From contig CAJTUZ010000007.1 of assembly GCA_910579735.1 (NCBI GenBank), forward strand, positions 92,707 through 156,706: a stretch of 64,000 nt of DNA, written 5' to 3'. The notes beneath the pieces are model-generated. The model was not told the origin of the DNA. It was given only the letters and a program-made list of their open reading frames with translations, and made no database searches. Position 1 is the stretch's first letter, and each line of letters opens with the position of its first letter. A program made the position numbers and the translations under genes. Source of the stretch: an uncultured Lachnospiraceae bacterium (lineage in GTDB: Bacteria; Bacillota; Clostridia; Lachnospirales; Lachnospiraceae). Below are positions 27,218 through 35,997 of this stretch, one piece after another.

Positions 27218-28915
27218 ATGTGTGGGATTCTCGGAGGGAATAATCCTAAGTGGAATTATGAAAAAGGTATAGAATGTATGAAACATAGAGGACCGGATGG
27301 CATCAGGATTAACTCTATGAATGATTTCACGCTGGCATTTGCAAGACTTGCCATTATAGACTTATCGGAATACGGTATGCAGCCGATGTTCTCTTATGAT
27401 AATCAGGTTGGCATTGTGTTTAATGGTGAGATATATGGTTATGAAAAATTAAGAAATATCTTGATAAAGAAAGGGTATCAGTTTCGTTCTACGACGGATA
27501 CAGAAGTAATTTTAAATGCATATTTAGAATGGGGAGAAAAGTTTATTACTAAGATAGATGGCATGTTTGGAATCGCCATCTATGATAAAAGGGATATGAC
27601 GGTCAAGCTGTTTCGGGACAGAGTTGGAATTAAACCGTTATACTATTATTATAATGGTTTTGATTTTGGCTTTGCTTCTGAACTTAAGGGAATTGTTAAT
27701 ATGTGCAGCACCGTTCCTTTTGAAGTCGATAATACGGCGGTCTATGATTATCTGTATTTTTTATATATACCGGAACCCAAGTCCTATTACAAAAATGTTT
27801 ATAAGTTGATGCCGGGGCATCGTCTTACTTTTGATATACGAAATCGGCGTGTCGTTAAGAATTCTGCTTACTGGAAATTGAGAGTAAATGATTGTCAGGG
27901 TGGACAAAGAAAGCAAAGTGATTTAATAGAAGAACTAAGATGTTTGGTGAAAGAATCTGTCAGGGAGCAGATGATTGCCGATGTGCCGGTTGGCACTTTT
28001 CTAAGCGGCGGGGTGGATTCCAGCATTACAACTTATGAAGCGTTTAGAAGGAATCCTAAACTCGAAACTTTTTCCATGGATTTTGCAGATAGTAGATATA
28101 GTGAGTTCCGGTATGCAAAAGAATTGGGAGAGAGGTATCAGATCCATATGAATTCCAGGGTGTTTACCCGCAGTATTTTCAGGCAGCATTATAGTCAACT
28201 CAAAGATTGGTACGATGAGCCGTTTGCGGATACGTCGGCATTTCCCACTTATCTGGTATCCGAGATGGCCAAAAAGAAGGTGACGGTAGCGCTTACCGGA
28301 GATGGCGGTGACGAGGTGTTTGGGGGGTATGGGCGTTATCAATTAATATGGCAGAAGCAGAAAGAAAATGGACCGGATGTTCCGCTCCTTTCCGTTCTAT
28401 ATAATAAATGGAAGAAAGATAGCAGTAAAGATTATTTTTGGCTGGACGATCTTACCTTAGTATCTGGAATGTATAAAGGAAGTTCAGGTATGGATGATAA
28501 GAAGATTAGAAAAAGCCTAAATATAGATAATGATTATGATGTGCGCGATTTTATCAGAAATTATTATATTAAAGATTTACCGCCCATAACGCGGATGCAA
28601 TATCTGGACTTCAAGACATATCTTCCGGGAGATATTTTGGCGAAAGTGGATCGGGTAAGCATGGCAGTTTCATTGGAAACAAGAGTTCCTTTATTATCAA
28701 AGAAACTGATAGAATTTTCATTCTCGTTATCGGAGGAAGACAGATGTCCTAATGGAGAATTAAAAGGACTTTTAAAAAAGGCATATGAAGATGAGATCGG
28801 CAAAAATATTATGTATCGCCAAAAGATGGGATTTGGTATGCCTAAAGCTTACTTTAAGGGGAAAAAAAATCCTCAGGAATATATATTAAAGGATATATGG
28901 AATATCATGAAATAA
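27218..28915 (+). CDS. asparagine synthase-type amidotransferase, second copy
   Basis: The ATG at 27218 gives MCGILGGN, so Cys2 is the glutaminase nucleophile and an upstream in-frame ATG at 27200 would bury it. A GAGGTGG precedes this start. The motifs MKHRGPDG, FARLAIIDLS and FNGEIYGY match the class II amidotransferase, and SGGVDSS (around residue 263) is the ATP-pyrophosphatase loop, with TGDGGDEVFGGY and RQKMGFGMPKAYF downstream. At 565 residues it is shorter than the first copy at 18097. Presence of two copies suggests two different amidation steps. Confidence 0.88.
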   Translation: MCGILGGNNPKWNYEKGIECMKHRGPDGIRINSMNDFTLAFARLAIIDLSEYGMQPMFSYDNQVGIVFNGEIYGYEKLRNILIKKGYQFRSTTDTEVILNAYLEWGEKFITKIDGMFGIAIYDKRDMTVKLFRDRVGIKPLYYYYNGFDFGFASELKGIVNMCSTVPFEVDNTAVYDYLYFLYIPEPKSYYKNVYKLMPGHRLTFDIRNRRVVKNSAYWKLRVNDCQGGQRKQSDLIEELRCLVKESVREQMIADVPVGTFLSGGVDSSITTYEAFRRNPKLETFSMDFADSRYSEFRYAKELGERYQIHMNSRVFTRSIFRQHYSQLKDWYDEPFADTSAFPTYLVSEMAKKKVTVALTGDGGDEVFGGYGRYQLIWQKQKENGPDVPLLSVLYNKWKKDSSKDYFWLDDLTLVSGMYKGSSGMDDKKIRKSLNIDNDYDVRDFIRNYYIKDLPPITRMQYLDFKTYLPGDILAKVDRVSMAVSLETRVPLLSKKLIEFSFSLSEEDRCPNGELKGLLKKAYEDEIGKNIMYRQKMGFGMPKAYFKGKKNPQEYILKDIWNIMK

Positions 28916-28970
28916 AAAGGAGGGTTTCGTGGTCTAATATAGAAGCGGAAGGAAAGGATATTCTTATAGA

Positions 28971-30137
28971 ATGGTAATTTTATTTGTATCACCCCATTAT
29001 GAGCAGAAAGGTGAATCTCCTAAGGGGGGTGTTAACATGTATATGCGAAGAGTTACAGGAGCATTAAAGGATTTTGGGCATACTCCGATGATTCTCACAT
29101 CCGGGACAAAAGATATGCACTATATGGAAAACGGTATAGAAATCTTTTATGTACATTCTGCAGGTTCGCATTTCAAAGCAGATTGTTTGAGAACTCTTGC
29201 GAATGTTTTTTATAGTAGTTTAGCGGTAAACAGAAAAATTTCGGAACTTATACATACAAGGAACATAGACATCATCCAGTTTTCTTCGATCCAGAGTTGG
29301 CCGATTCTTTATTTTGGGCGGATTCCGGCTGTCATGAGATTATCCGATTATGATAAATTGTATTATACGGATTATCCGAATAAAACGATCGCATCTGTCT
29401 ATGCATTTCTGCAACGTTTAGCGGCCAAAAGATGTGCTGCAGTTTTTGCACCGAGTAATGTGCATGCAAATGCGTTTGCGAAAGATATTCACAGAAAGGT
29501 AGCAGTCATTGAGTCACCGTTTTGTAACGAATGCTGCGAATATGATGACAGTATATATCGTAATAGACTCAGTGGGAAAAAATATGTTCTTTTCTTTGGG
29601 CGGTTGTCTGTTACAAAGGGGATTTTAGTAATTGCGAAGATATTGGAACAGTTTTTACGGTTAAATCCGGAATACAGCTTTGTCTGCTGCGGTATTGAAC
29701 AGAAGGGATATAAAGAAAATTTAGCGCGCGTTTTGAAAAGAAGTGCAGGAAAGCATCAGGAGAGATTTATTTATATGAAGGCACTTCCACATGTTTCATT
29801 ATATCCCATCGTTGAGCATGCGGATTTTGTTATTTTTCCCTCTTTAAGTGAAAATTTTTCCAACGCATGTATGGAAGCGATGCATTTTGAAAAAGTGGTA
29901 ATTGGTACGGATGGCGCAAGTTTTGAACAGTTAATAGATGATGGGAAAAGCGGATTGTTGTGTATGCCGGGGGATTCAGAGAGTTTGCTGGACAAGATGA
30001 ATCAGGCTGCGGCAATGAAGGAAGAACAAAAAGCGGAAATGGGAAAAAGAGCAAAAGAGCGGATTGATAAATTAGCACCGGAGTTTGCGGTGAAAGAATT
30101 AGAAAGGTTTTATCGATATATTCTTTCCCAGGTTTGA
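28971..30137 (+). CDS. glycosyltransferase family 4, paralogue of the 24793 gene
   Basis: The protein opens VILFVSPHYEQKGESPKGG and has the donor domain KYVLFFGRLSVTKGILVIA, SFVCCGIEQ and SLSENFSNACMEAM with the E-x7-E pattern. It matches the 24793 gene nearly end to end, including IHRKVAVIESPF, EQLIDDGK and RIDKLAPEF. The differences in the acceptor half may set a different acceptor sugar. A GGAAAGGA lies before the ATG. Confidence 0.88.
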   Translation: MVILFVSPHYEQKGESPKGGVNMYMRRVTGALKDFGHTPMILTSGTKDMHYMENGIEIFYVHSAGSHFKADCLRTLANVFYSSLAVNRKISELIHTRNIDIIQFSSIQSWPILYFGRIPAVMRLSDYDKLYYTDYPNKTIASVYAFLQRLAAKRCAAVFAPSNVHANAFAKDIHRKVAVIESPFCNECCEYDDSIYRNRLSGKKYVLFFGRLSVTKGILVIAKILEQFLRLNPEYSFVCCGIEQKGYKENLARVLKRSAGKHQERFIYMKALPHVSLYPIVEHADFVIFPSLSENFSNACMEAMHFEKVVIGTDGASFEQLIDDGKSGLLCMPGDSESLLDKMNQAAAMKEEQKAEMGKRAKERIDKLAPEFAVKELERFYRYILSQV

Positions 30138-30196
30138 AGACACGGGATGAATGTATAGAAAGCTGTCAAAATACGCACATATGACGATTGGAGATA

Positions 30197-31372
30197 ATGA
30201 GGAAAATGAAAATATTATACGTGTCCCATAATGCACAGTTTTACGGAGCACCAAAATCTTTACTGGAATATATTGTAAAAATCAAGGAGCGGGGGATAGA
30301 ACCTATCGTTGTTGTTCCGAAGCGGGACAGGCTGAAAAAGGAATTGAATAAGTTGGGGATAAGAACGGAAATAATACCATACCAAAACAGCGTTTATAAG
30401 GGCGCATATAGTTTTGCACATTATCTGGCATATGTAAATGCAAACTATCCGGCAGTCTTACGAATCTGTAAGCTGATTAAAAAAGAAAAAATCGATATTG
30501 TCCATACGAATACAATGGCGGTAAACGTGGGAGCTTTAGCTGCATACCTCACAAGAACGCCGCATATATGGCACTTCAGGGAACATCTTGAAGAACATTT
30601 TAGACTTAAGTTATGGAATCCTTTTATCACAAAGAAGTTAATCCGTTATAGCAGGTGCTGCATAGCCATTTCTGAATGGATCAAGAGGAAATATGCGGAT
30701 AGATATGGTGTACATATCATACGTTTATATAACGGAATTGACCAAAATGCATATTATCACTGCATCAATCCGGATGAGAGCGGCAGGAAAAGCAATGAGT
30801 TATTGATTGCGGGGCGCATTAGTGAAGAAAAAGGACAATGGGATGCAGTACGTGCGGTTGAAGTATTAGTCAATAGAGGGATTTCTGTGCATTTAAATGT
30901 TGTGGGCGGCGGAAACACAGCATGGAAAAATAGTATAAAAAGATATATAAGGGATAAAGGATTAACAGATTATATTACAATTTACCCCTATACAGATGAT
31001 CTTCAGACAATGAAAATTGACAGTAGAATGATCTTGGTGTGTGCAAGAATGGAAGCATTAGGAAGAGTGACTGTAGAGACAATGCTTGCAGGAAGGATTG
31101 TCATAGGGGCAGATTCCGGCGGTACGTTGGAATTGATCGGAAAAGATGAGGAAAGAGGATATTTATATCAAGGTGGACATCCGGAGAAACTTGCAGATAA
31201 AATACAATATGTCTTGGAAAATCAAGACGAGGTATTAAGGAAAGAACGAGAAGCACAGAAATTTGCAATAGAATTGACTGATTTGGAGCGATATACAACA
31301 AGCCTGATTCAGATATACCGAAAACTTGCAAAAGGAAAAGGGCGGGGAGTAAATGATTTATGGAGAAAATAA
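30197..31372 (+). CDS. glycosyltransferase family 4
   Basis: This GT-B enzyme starts MKILYVSHNAQFYGAPKSLLEY and has IDIVHTNTMAVNVGALAA, LYNGIDQ, ELLIAGRISEEKGQWDAVRA and ARMEALGRVTVETMLAG, the last carrying the E-x7-E donor motif. It is only distantly related to the other two family 4 enzymes of the cluster. The start is uncertain: ATG at 30197 has GGAG three bases upstream, ATG at 30206 is in better agreement with the usual family N-terminus, and a TTG at 30188 is in frame. The stop at 31372 overlaps the next gene by 13 bases, implying translational coupling. Confidence 0.88.
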   Translation: MRKMKILYVSHNAQFYGAPKSLLEYIVKIKERGIEPIVVVPKRDRLKKELNKLGIRTEIIPYQNSVYKGAYSFAHYLAYVNANYPAVLRICKLIKKEKIDIVHTNTMAVNVGALAAYLTRTPHIWHFREHLEEHFRLKLWNPFITKKLIRYSRCCIAISEWIKRKYADRYGVHIIRLYNGIDQNAYYHCINPDESGRKSNELLIAGRISEEKGQWDAVRAVEVLVNRGISVHLNVVGGGNTAWKNSIKRYIRDKGLTDYITIYPYTDDLQTMKIDSRMILVCARMEALGRVTVETMLAGRIVIGADSGGTLELIGKDEERGYLYQGGHPEKLADKIQYVLENQDEVLRKEREAQKFAIELTDLERYTTSLIQIYRKLAKGKGRGVNDLWRK

Positions 31373-32190
31373 GTATTGTTCTGCTGAATTATTTGAATTA
31401 TACAGATACGCTGGAATGTGTCAATAGTATATTGGAAATGGAGTACGAATTGGCCGGGATAGTCATTGTTGATAATCATTCCAACAATGGATCTTTTCAG
31501 AAACTATATAAAAAATATGCACAAAGTGATAAAATCATTGTAGTTCGGACCGGGAAAAATTATGGGTTTGCAAAGGGAAATAACATAGGAATACGCATCG
31601 CCCGCGAAAGATTTGGCTCAGATTTTATTTTTGTTGCCAATAATGATATTCTTTTTATGAAGCAGGATTATTTTGATAAATTATTAGAAAACTATTCGGA
31701 TGGCGTTGGAGTGATCGGCTCTGAGATTCGTACCAGAGGAAATCGCGTTCAGAGAAGATTTAGCATTCCCATAACAGTGCGTGAAAATTTAGTTTTATAT
31801 AAACGGGATTTTTTCATAAAACATACAAAGGGGAGCTGGGTAAGCCTGCCTTCAAGACAAGGACCCAGAGTTACGGCATTACATGGCTGTGCATTGTTAT
31901 TGACACCGGATTTTTTTAAATATTATAAGGGATTTTATGAGCGTACATTTTTATATAGCGAAGAAGAAATTTTGTATTTTATGTGCAAAAAATTTGATCT
32001 GGAACAAAGATATGTGCGGGATACCTATATTTTCCATAAGGAAGATAAAAGTTCGGAATTAAGTTTCCATAATGATAATAAAGTAAGGTCTTCTTATGCA
32101 TTACAGAGTCGCAAATATGTGCTTTGGTGGATTATAAAGGATAAATTGAGAACGAAACTTATATCTTGCAAAAAAGTGAAAAAAATATGA
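31360..32190 (+). CDS. glycosyltransferase family 2, rhamnosyltransferase-like
   Basis: The sequence has ISIVLLNYLNYTDTLECVNSI, VIVDNHSNNGS and GFAKGNNIGI, followed by FVANNDI in place of the usual DxD, a pattern typical of the rhamnosyltransferase-like GT2 group. TALHGCALLLTPDFF and EEEILYFMCKKF complete the fold. It overlaps the preceding GT4 gene by 13 bases and carries GGGGAG as RBS. Its 3' end is rich in Lys codons and runs into the RBS region of the next gene. Confidence 0.87.
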   Translation: MEKISIVLLNYLNYTDTLECVNSILEMEYELAGIVIVDNHSNNGSFQKLYKKYAQSDKIIVVRTGKNYGFAKGNNIGIRIARERFGSDFIFVANNDILFMKQDYFDKLLENYSDGVGVIGSEIRTRGNRVQRRFSIPITVRENLVLYKRDFFIKHTKGSWVSLPSRQGPRVTALHGCALLLTPDFFKYYKGFYERTFLYSEEEILYFMCKKFDLEQRYVRDTYIFHKEDKSSELSFHNDNKVRSSYALQSRKYVLWWIIKDKLRTKLISCKKVKKI

Positions 32191-32207
32191 AAAAGGAGAG
32201 AAAAAAT

Positions 32208-32699
32208 ATGAAAAAAGGAACAGGGGCATGTTTATCATTATTGTTGGGAGCGGCTACAGGAGCAGCTGCGGTAGAATTCCAACAAAAGAAAAGGAATGCT
32301 GAAACGAATGATTTGCTGCAGAAAATGGGAGAATTTTATAAGTTATTATTGAAATGGCTGGAAATAGAGCAGAAAGGGATTTCCATACGTTCTTTTTTTA
32401 TAGAAAACGGATGGAAAACAATAGCCATTTACGGAATGAAAGAATTGGGAGAACGTTTATTTGATGAATTAAGGGACTCAGAAGTGGAAGTGAAATATAT
32501 TATCGATAAAAAAGCAGACACAATGTATGCAGATGTAGATATTATTACACCGGAGGAACCGATGGAAGAGGTAGATGCGATTGTTGTGACAGCTATTCAT
32601 TATATGGATGAAATTGAAGAAATGTTGGAACAGAAAGTAGATTATCCCATTATTTCGCTTCAGGAAATTGTAGATGAAGTGTGGGAAAATAACGTATAA
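32208..32699 (+). CDS. small membrane-anchored protein with Rossmann-like module, copy 1
   Basis: The 163-residue protein has a basic start, a hydrophobic glycine/alanine-rich stretch (LSLLLGAATGAAAVEF) that could be a membrane anchor, a helical linker, and then the recurrent module in isolation (TIAIYGMKELGERLFDEL, VKYIIDKKADTMYAD, DAIVVTAIHY). It carries no catalytic domain. AAAGGAGAG precedes the ATG at 32208; in-frame ATGs at 32166 and 32187 lack that. The following gene is a tandem paralogue, and by my alignment 41 of 60 residues in the module core are the same. Role unknown; binding of a nucleotide-like ligand is possible. Confidence 0.7.
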   Translation: MKKGTGACLSLLLGAATGAAAVEFQQKKRNAETNDLLQKMGEFYKLLLKWLEIEQKGISIRSFFIENGWKTIAIYGMKELGERLFDELRDSEVEVKYIIDKKADTMYADVDIITPEEPMEEVDAIVVTAIHYMDEIEEMLEQKVDYPIISLQEIVDEVWENNV

Positions 32700-32718
32700 G
32701 AACCGGAGGGGGAAAAGC

Positions 32719-33201
32719 ATGAAAAAGGGAGTTAGTACGGTATTAAAGGTACTGGCAGGAGGAATCGTGGGAGCCGTTGCAACAGGGACAGCTATTGGAC
32801 GTATGGTGGAGAAAGACGGGAAAGATTCACTGTTTAACAAAGTGTTGTCGTACTATTTTATTTATGATCAGTGGCTCAGCCTTCATCAGCGTGGGAAAAC
32901 CCTGGTAGAATATTTTGAAGAGAAAGGGTATAAAACGGTAGCAATTTATGGTTTAAAAGAACTGGGCGAACGTCTATACGATGAGTTAAAGGACTCCGGC
33001 ATTACTGTAAAATATATTATCGATAAAAATGCTGACGATCTTTATGCTGATGTTGGTGTAGTAACGCCGGATGACAATTTAGAGCCTGTAGATGTTATCG
33101 TAGTAACGGCATGTTATTATTTTGATCAGATTAATAAGATGCTGAATGAACGAGTAGAATATCCGGTGGTTTCGCTGGAGGATATTTTGTATAAAATATA
33201 A
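32719..33201 (+). CDS. small membrane-anchored protein with Rossmann-like module, copy 2
   Basis: This 160-residue protein repeats the layout of its upstream neighbour: a basic start, a glycine-rich hydrophobic stretch (VLKVLAGGIVGAVATGTAIG), a linker, and the module (TVAIYGLKELGERLYDEL, VKYIIDKNADDLYAD, DVIVVTACYYF). A strong GGAGGGGG RBS precedes the ATG at 32719. The two copies probably arose by a local duplication and then diverged mainly in the N-terminal linker. Both are in one transcript with the glycosyltransferases. Function unknown. Confidence 0.7.
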   Translation: MKKGVSTVLKVLAGGIVGAVATGTAIGRMVEKDGKDSLFNKVLSYYFIYDQWLSLHQRGKTLVEYFEEKGYKTVAIYGLKELGERLYDELKDSGITVKYIIDKNADDLYADVGVVTPDDNLEPVDVIVVTACYYFDQINKMLNERVEYPVVSLEDILYKI

Positions 33202-33221
33202 ATGTAATAGAGGACAAGACG

Positions 33222-34514
33222 ATAAAAATTTCAGTAATCATACCGGTATATAACACACAACAATATATAGAAGAATGCATCGAAAGCGTCAGGCGGCAGA
33301 CACTGAAAGACTTGGAGATTTTATGTATAGACGATGGTTCTACGGACAATTCTTCCGCCATACTGCACAGAATGCAGAAATGTGATGAGAGAATCCATAT
33401 CATCTCTCAGGAAAATCAGGGAGCCGGCCAGGCGAGAAACCGGGCAATTCAAATAGCAAAAGGTGAATTTCTGCTTTTTCTGGATGCAGATGATTATTTG
33501 CTGGATATTTCGGCACTGGAACAGATGTATCGCGCCTGTCTGGAACAAAATGTTTCTATTTGCGGCGCTTTCAGAAGCTGTGACAGACAAGGCGTCATTT
33601 CTGCGATGAGTTTGCATAGAAAGGAATGCGAAGGTTATCTTTTGGGAAGAAAGATGGCGTACAGGGATTACCAATATGATTTTCATTACAGTACGTATCT
33701 GTACCGTCGGGAAATGCTGATAAAACATCAGATTTTCTTCCCGAATTACCGAAGATTTCAGGATCCGCCGTTTTTGGTCAATGCAATGATCACAGCGAAA
33801 GAGTTTTATATTGTTCCGGTGGAGTTATATTGTTTTCGTTCAGGACATCAGAACTATGAATTTGATCATCAAAAGGCAAATGATATTGTCAAAGGATTGA
33901 CGGATATTTTGGAAGTATCTGCACAAAATGAACTGAAGGAACTGCATTTGCTGGAAGTCAGCAGATTAAATGAAGGGTATTTCCGGCATATTGTGCGAAA
34001 CCTTAGCGTAGAGAACCCGGAGTTGTTAACTTTATTGATAAAAGCAAATCAGGCAGTGCAATGGCAGTGGATAAAAGAACTGCAGGGGAAAGATGATATA
34101 TTGTTGAAAGCGCTGCAGTTTCTATTGTATGCCGGACAGGAAAAGTATGAAAATCATCAAAGAGAGTTAGAACAGAAGGGATATCGGGGGATCACATCAG
34201 GTTCGGTATTTCCGTTTCACAAAATTCCGCCGCACAGCAAAGTCGTTTTATATGCGGCAGGCGTTATGGGGTGGAGCTATTATGAACAGATTAAGGATAA
34301 CGAGAACTATGAACTCGTAGGATGGGTGGACCGGCAATATGAGAAATATGCGGATCGTCTGCCGAAGATCAGTTCCGTGGAAAGTATTCGGGAAATGGTT
34401 TATGATTACATCGTGATCGCCATTGAAGAGGAGAAGACCGCGCTGGAGATTATGGCTTCATTAAAAAAACTTGGGATTGCAGGTGATAAAATAGTATGGA
34501 GTTTATCCGTGTAA
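33222..34514 (+). CDS. glycosyltransferase family 2 with C-terminal Rossmann-like module; start codon is ATA
   Basis: The coding frame clearly starts at base 33222, where the family N-terminus KISVIIPVYNTQQYIEECIE begins, with GAGGA seven bases upstream, but the codon there is ATA. No ATG, GTG or TTG occurs between that point and an in-frame stop at 33192. The next possible start is the TTG at 33312, which would remove the first 30 residues, including the nucleotide-binding strand. The core has DLEILCIDDGSTDNS and LFLDADDYL; residues from about 335 carry the recurrent module (KVVLYAAGVMGWSYYEQ). Either AUA initiation, a recent start-codon mutation or a sequence error explains this. Confidence 0.8.
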   Translation: MKISVIIPVYNTQQYIEECIESVRRQTLKDLEILCIDDGSTDNSSAILHRMQKCDERIHIISQENQGAGQARNRAIQIAKGEFLLFLDADDYLLDISALEQMYRACLEQNVSICGAFRSCDRQGVISAMSLHRKECEGYLLGRKMAYRDYQYDFHYSTYLYRREMLIKHQIFFPNYRRFQDPPFLVNAMITAKEFYIVPVELYCFRSGHQNYEFDHQKANDIVKGLTDILEVSAQNELKELHLLEVSRLNEGYFRHIVRNLSVENPELLTLLIKANQAVQWQWIKELQGKDDILLKALQFLLYAGQEKYENHQRELEQKGYRGITSGSVFPFHKIPPHSKVVLYAAGVMGWSYYEQIKDNENYELVGWVDRQYEKYADRLPKISSVESIREMVYDYIVIAIEEEKTALEIMASLKKLGIAGDKIVWSLSV

Positions 34515-34558
34515 AGAGCAATGCGCGTTAGTACAATATGTTTGTAAGGAGCGGTTTT

Positions 34559-35932
34559 ATGGAGGCGGCGGCAAAGATTGCGGTGATTGTTCCCGTTTAT
34601 AATGCCGGAAAATTTCTTCCGGAACTTCTGGATTGTCTCATGAGACAGACAATGAAGGATTTTGCAGTCTATTTTGTAGACGATTGTTCTACGGATGATA
34701 CAGCGGCGCTGCTGCTGGATACGGTGAAAGAAAATAAGTTTTTTCATTATATGCGTAATGATAAAAGGTGTGGAGCGGCAATATCGCGAAATAGAGGAAT
34801 AGCCGTCAGCCGGTCGGAGTATGTTGTATGTTTGGATGCGGATGATCTGATAGCGGATGATTTCCTGGAGCAGTTAATAGAAGCGGCAGATTTTTATCAT
34901 GCGGATATGGTTATGCTGGAAAGGGAAGATTTTACGGCATTTGATCGTATCAGACGAAAAAAAACTCTTTTGAAGGACGACAAAGAATTATTTGAAAAGG
35001 ATATTTTTAATATACGGGAACAGCCGATAGATTTTCTGATCCGCTGTCAGAATGCAACATATGACCGTATGGTTGCAAGAGAATTACTGGACAGATTTCA
35101 GATCCAATTTCAGGATTTGCCATCTTCCAATGATGTCTTTTTTATACTGTTTTCTACGTTCGCGGCAGAAAATATCGTACATACCCGGACTGCGGACGTC
35201 CTTTATTATAGAAGGCTGCATTCCGAACCGGACAGAATCAGTAATGACCGTGATCCCATGTGCGCATTTGAAGCATTGCATGCGGTAAAAAAGGCTTTGA
35301 TGCAGTATCATATGTGGGAAGAGCGTTGTGTATATTTTTGGATTTTTGCATTGGATTCATTGGAGAAGCAGCTTTTTGTCTGTAAAAGAGAAGAGAGGCA
35401 GAAACAGGTCTATCAATATCTGCAGGAAACAGGTTTGAGAGAATTAGGCGTTCCTGGAGATCCGTTTTATTACAGGCTGCCGGAATGTTATAGAAAACAG
35501 TTTCAACGTTTCTATCAGACCGCTTTTGAAGAAAAATGCTTTCGCGATTCCATGTCTTTTCAGGCTCTATGTGAAAGCAATCTGAAAAAAATAGCGGATA
35601 TTTTTCTTTATGTGAAGAGAGAAGGATTACAGATTGGTTATTGGGGAGCAGGCAGATCAACGGAAGGGTTTATAAGTTCTGCCGCGAGTATTGGAGAGAA
35701 AGTAGATTATCTGATAGATAATAGTAAAGACAAGCAGGGAAAGAAAATGTTTGGTCTGGAAGTCGTTTCTTATGATAGCGTATCAGAACAAATAGGATTC
35801 ATGATCATTTCCAATAAGCAGTATTATCACGAAATTTTCAGACAGATAAAGGCGGTACGAAAGGATGTTCGTGTTCTTTGCATACAGGAATATCTGTATA
35901 GTAAATCTACATTGGAAGAATGTATTCAATAG
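34559..35932 (+). CDS. glycosyltransferase family 2 with C-terminal Rossmann-like module
   Basis: The GT-A fold is clear: IAVIVPVYNAGKFLPELLD, FVDDCSTDDTA and VVCLDADDLIADD. The last about 110 residues carry the recurrent module (LQIGYWGAGRSTEGF, VDYLIDNSKDKQG, GFMIISNKQYYHEI), here resembling the C-terminal domain of sugar C-methyltransferases. AAGGAG seven bases upstream supports the ATG at 34559; the ATG at 34538 lacks an RBS. It is a partner or paralogue of the 33222 gene, with the same domain order. Confidence 0.86.
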   Translation: MEAAAKIAVIVPVYNAGKFLPELLDCLMRQTMKDFAVYFVDDCSTDDTAALLLDTVKENKFFHYMRNDKRCGAAISRNRGIAVSRSEYVVCLDADDLIADDFLEQLIEAADFYHADMVMLEREDFTAFDRIRRKKTLLKDDKELFEKDIFNIREQPIDFLIRCQNATYDRMVARELLDRFQIQFQDLPSSNDVFFILFSTFAAENIVHTRTADVLYYRRLHSEPDRISNDRDPMCAFEALHAVKKALMQYHMWEERCVYFWIFALDSLEKQLFVCKREERQKQVYQYLQETGLRELGVPGDPFYYRLPECYRKQFQRFYQTAFEEKCFRDSMSFQALCESNLKKIADIFLYVKREGLQIGYWGAGRSTEGFISSAASIGEKVDYLIDNSKDKQGKKMFGLEVVSYDSVSEQIGFMIISNKQYYHEIFRQIKAVRKDVRVLCIQEYLYSKSTLEECIQ

Positions 35933-35997
35933 TGTAGAAATGACTTTTCGTTAAATCAGATGATATATCATTAGAAAACTTATAGACAGGAGAAAAC

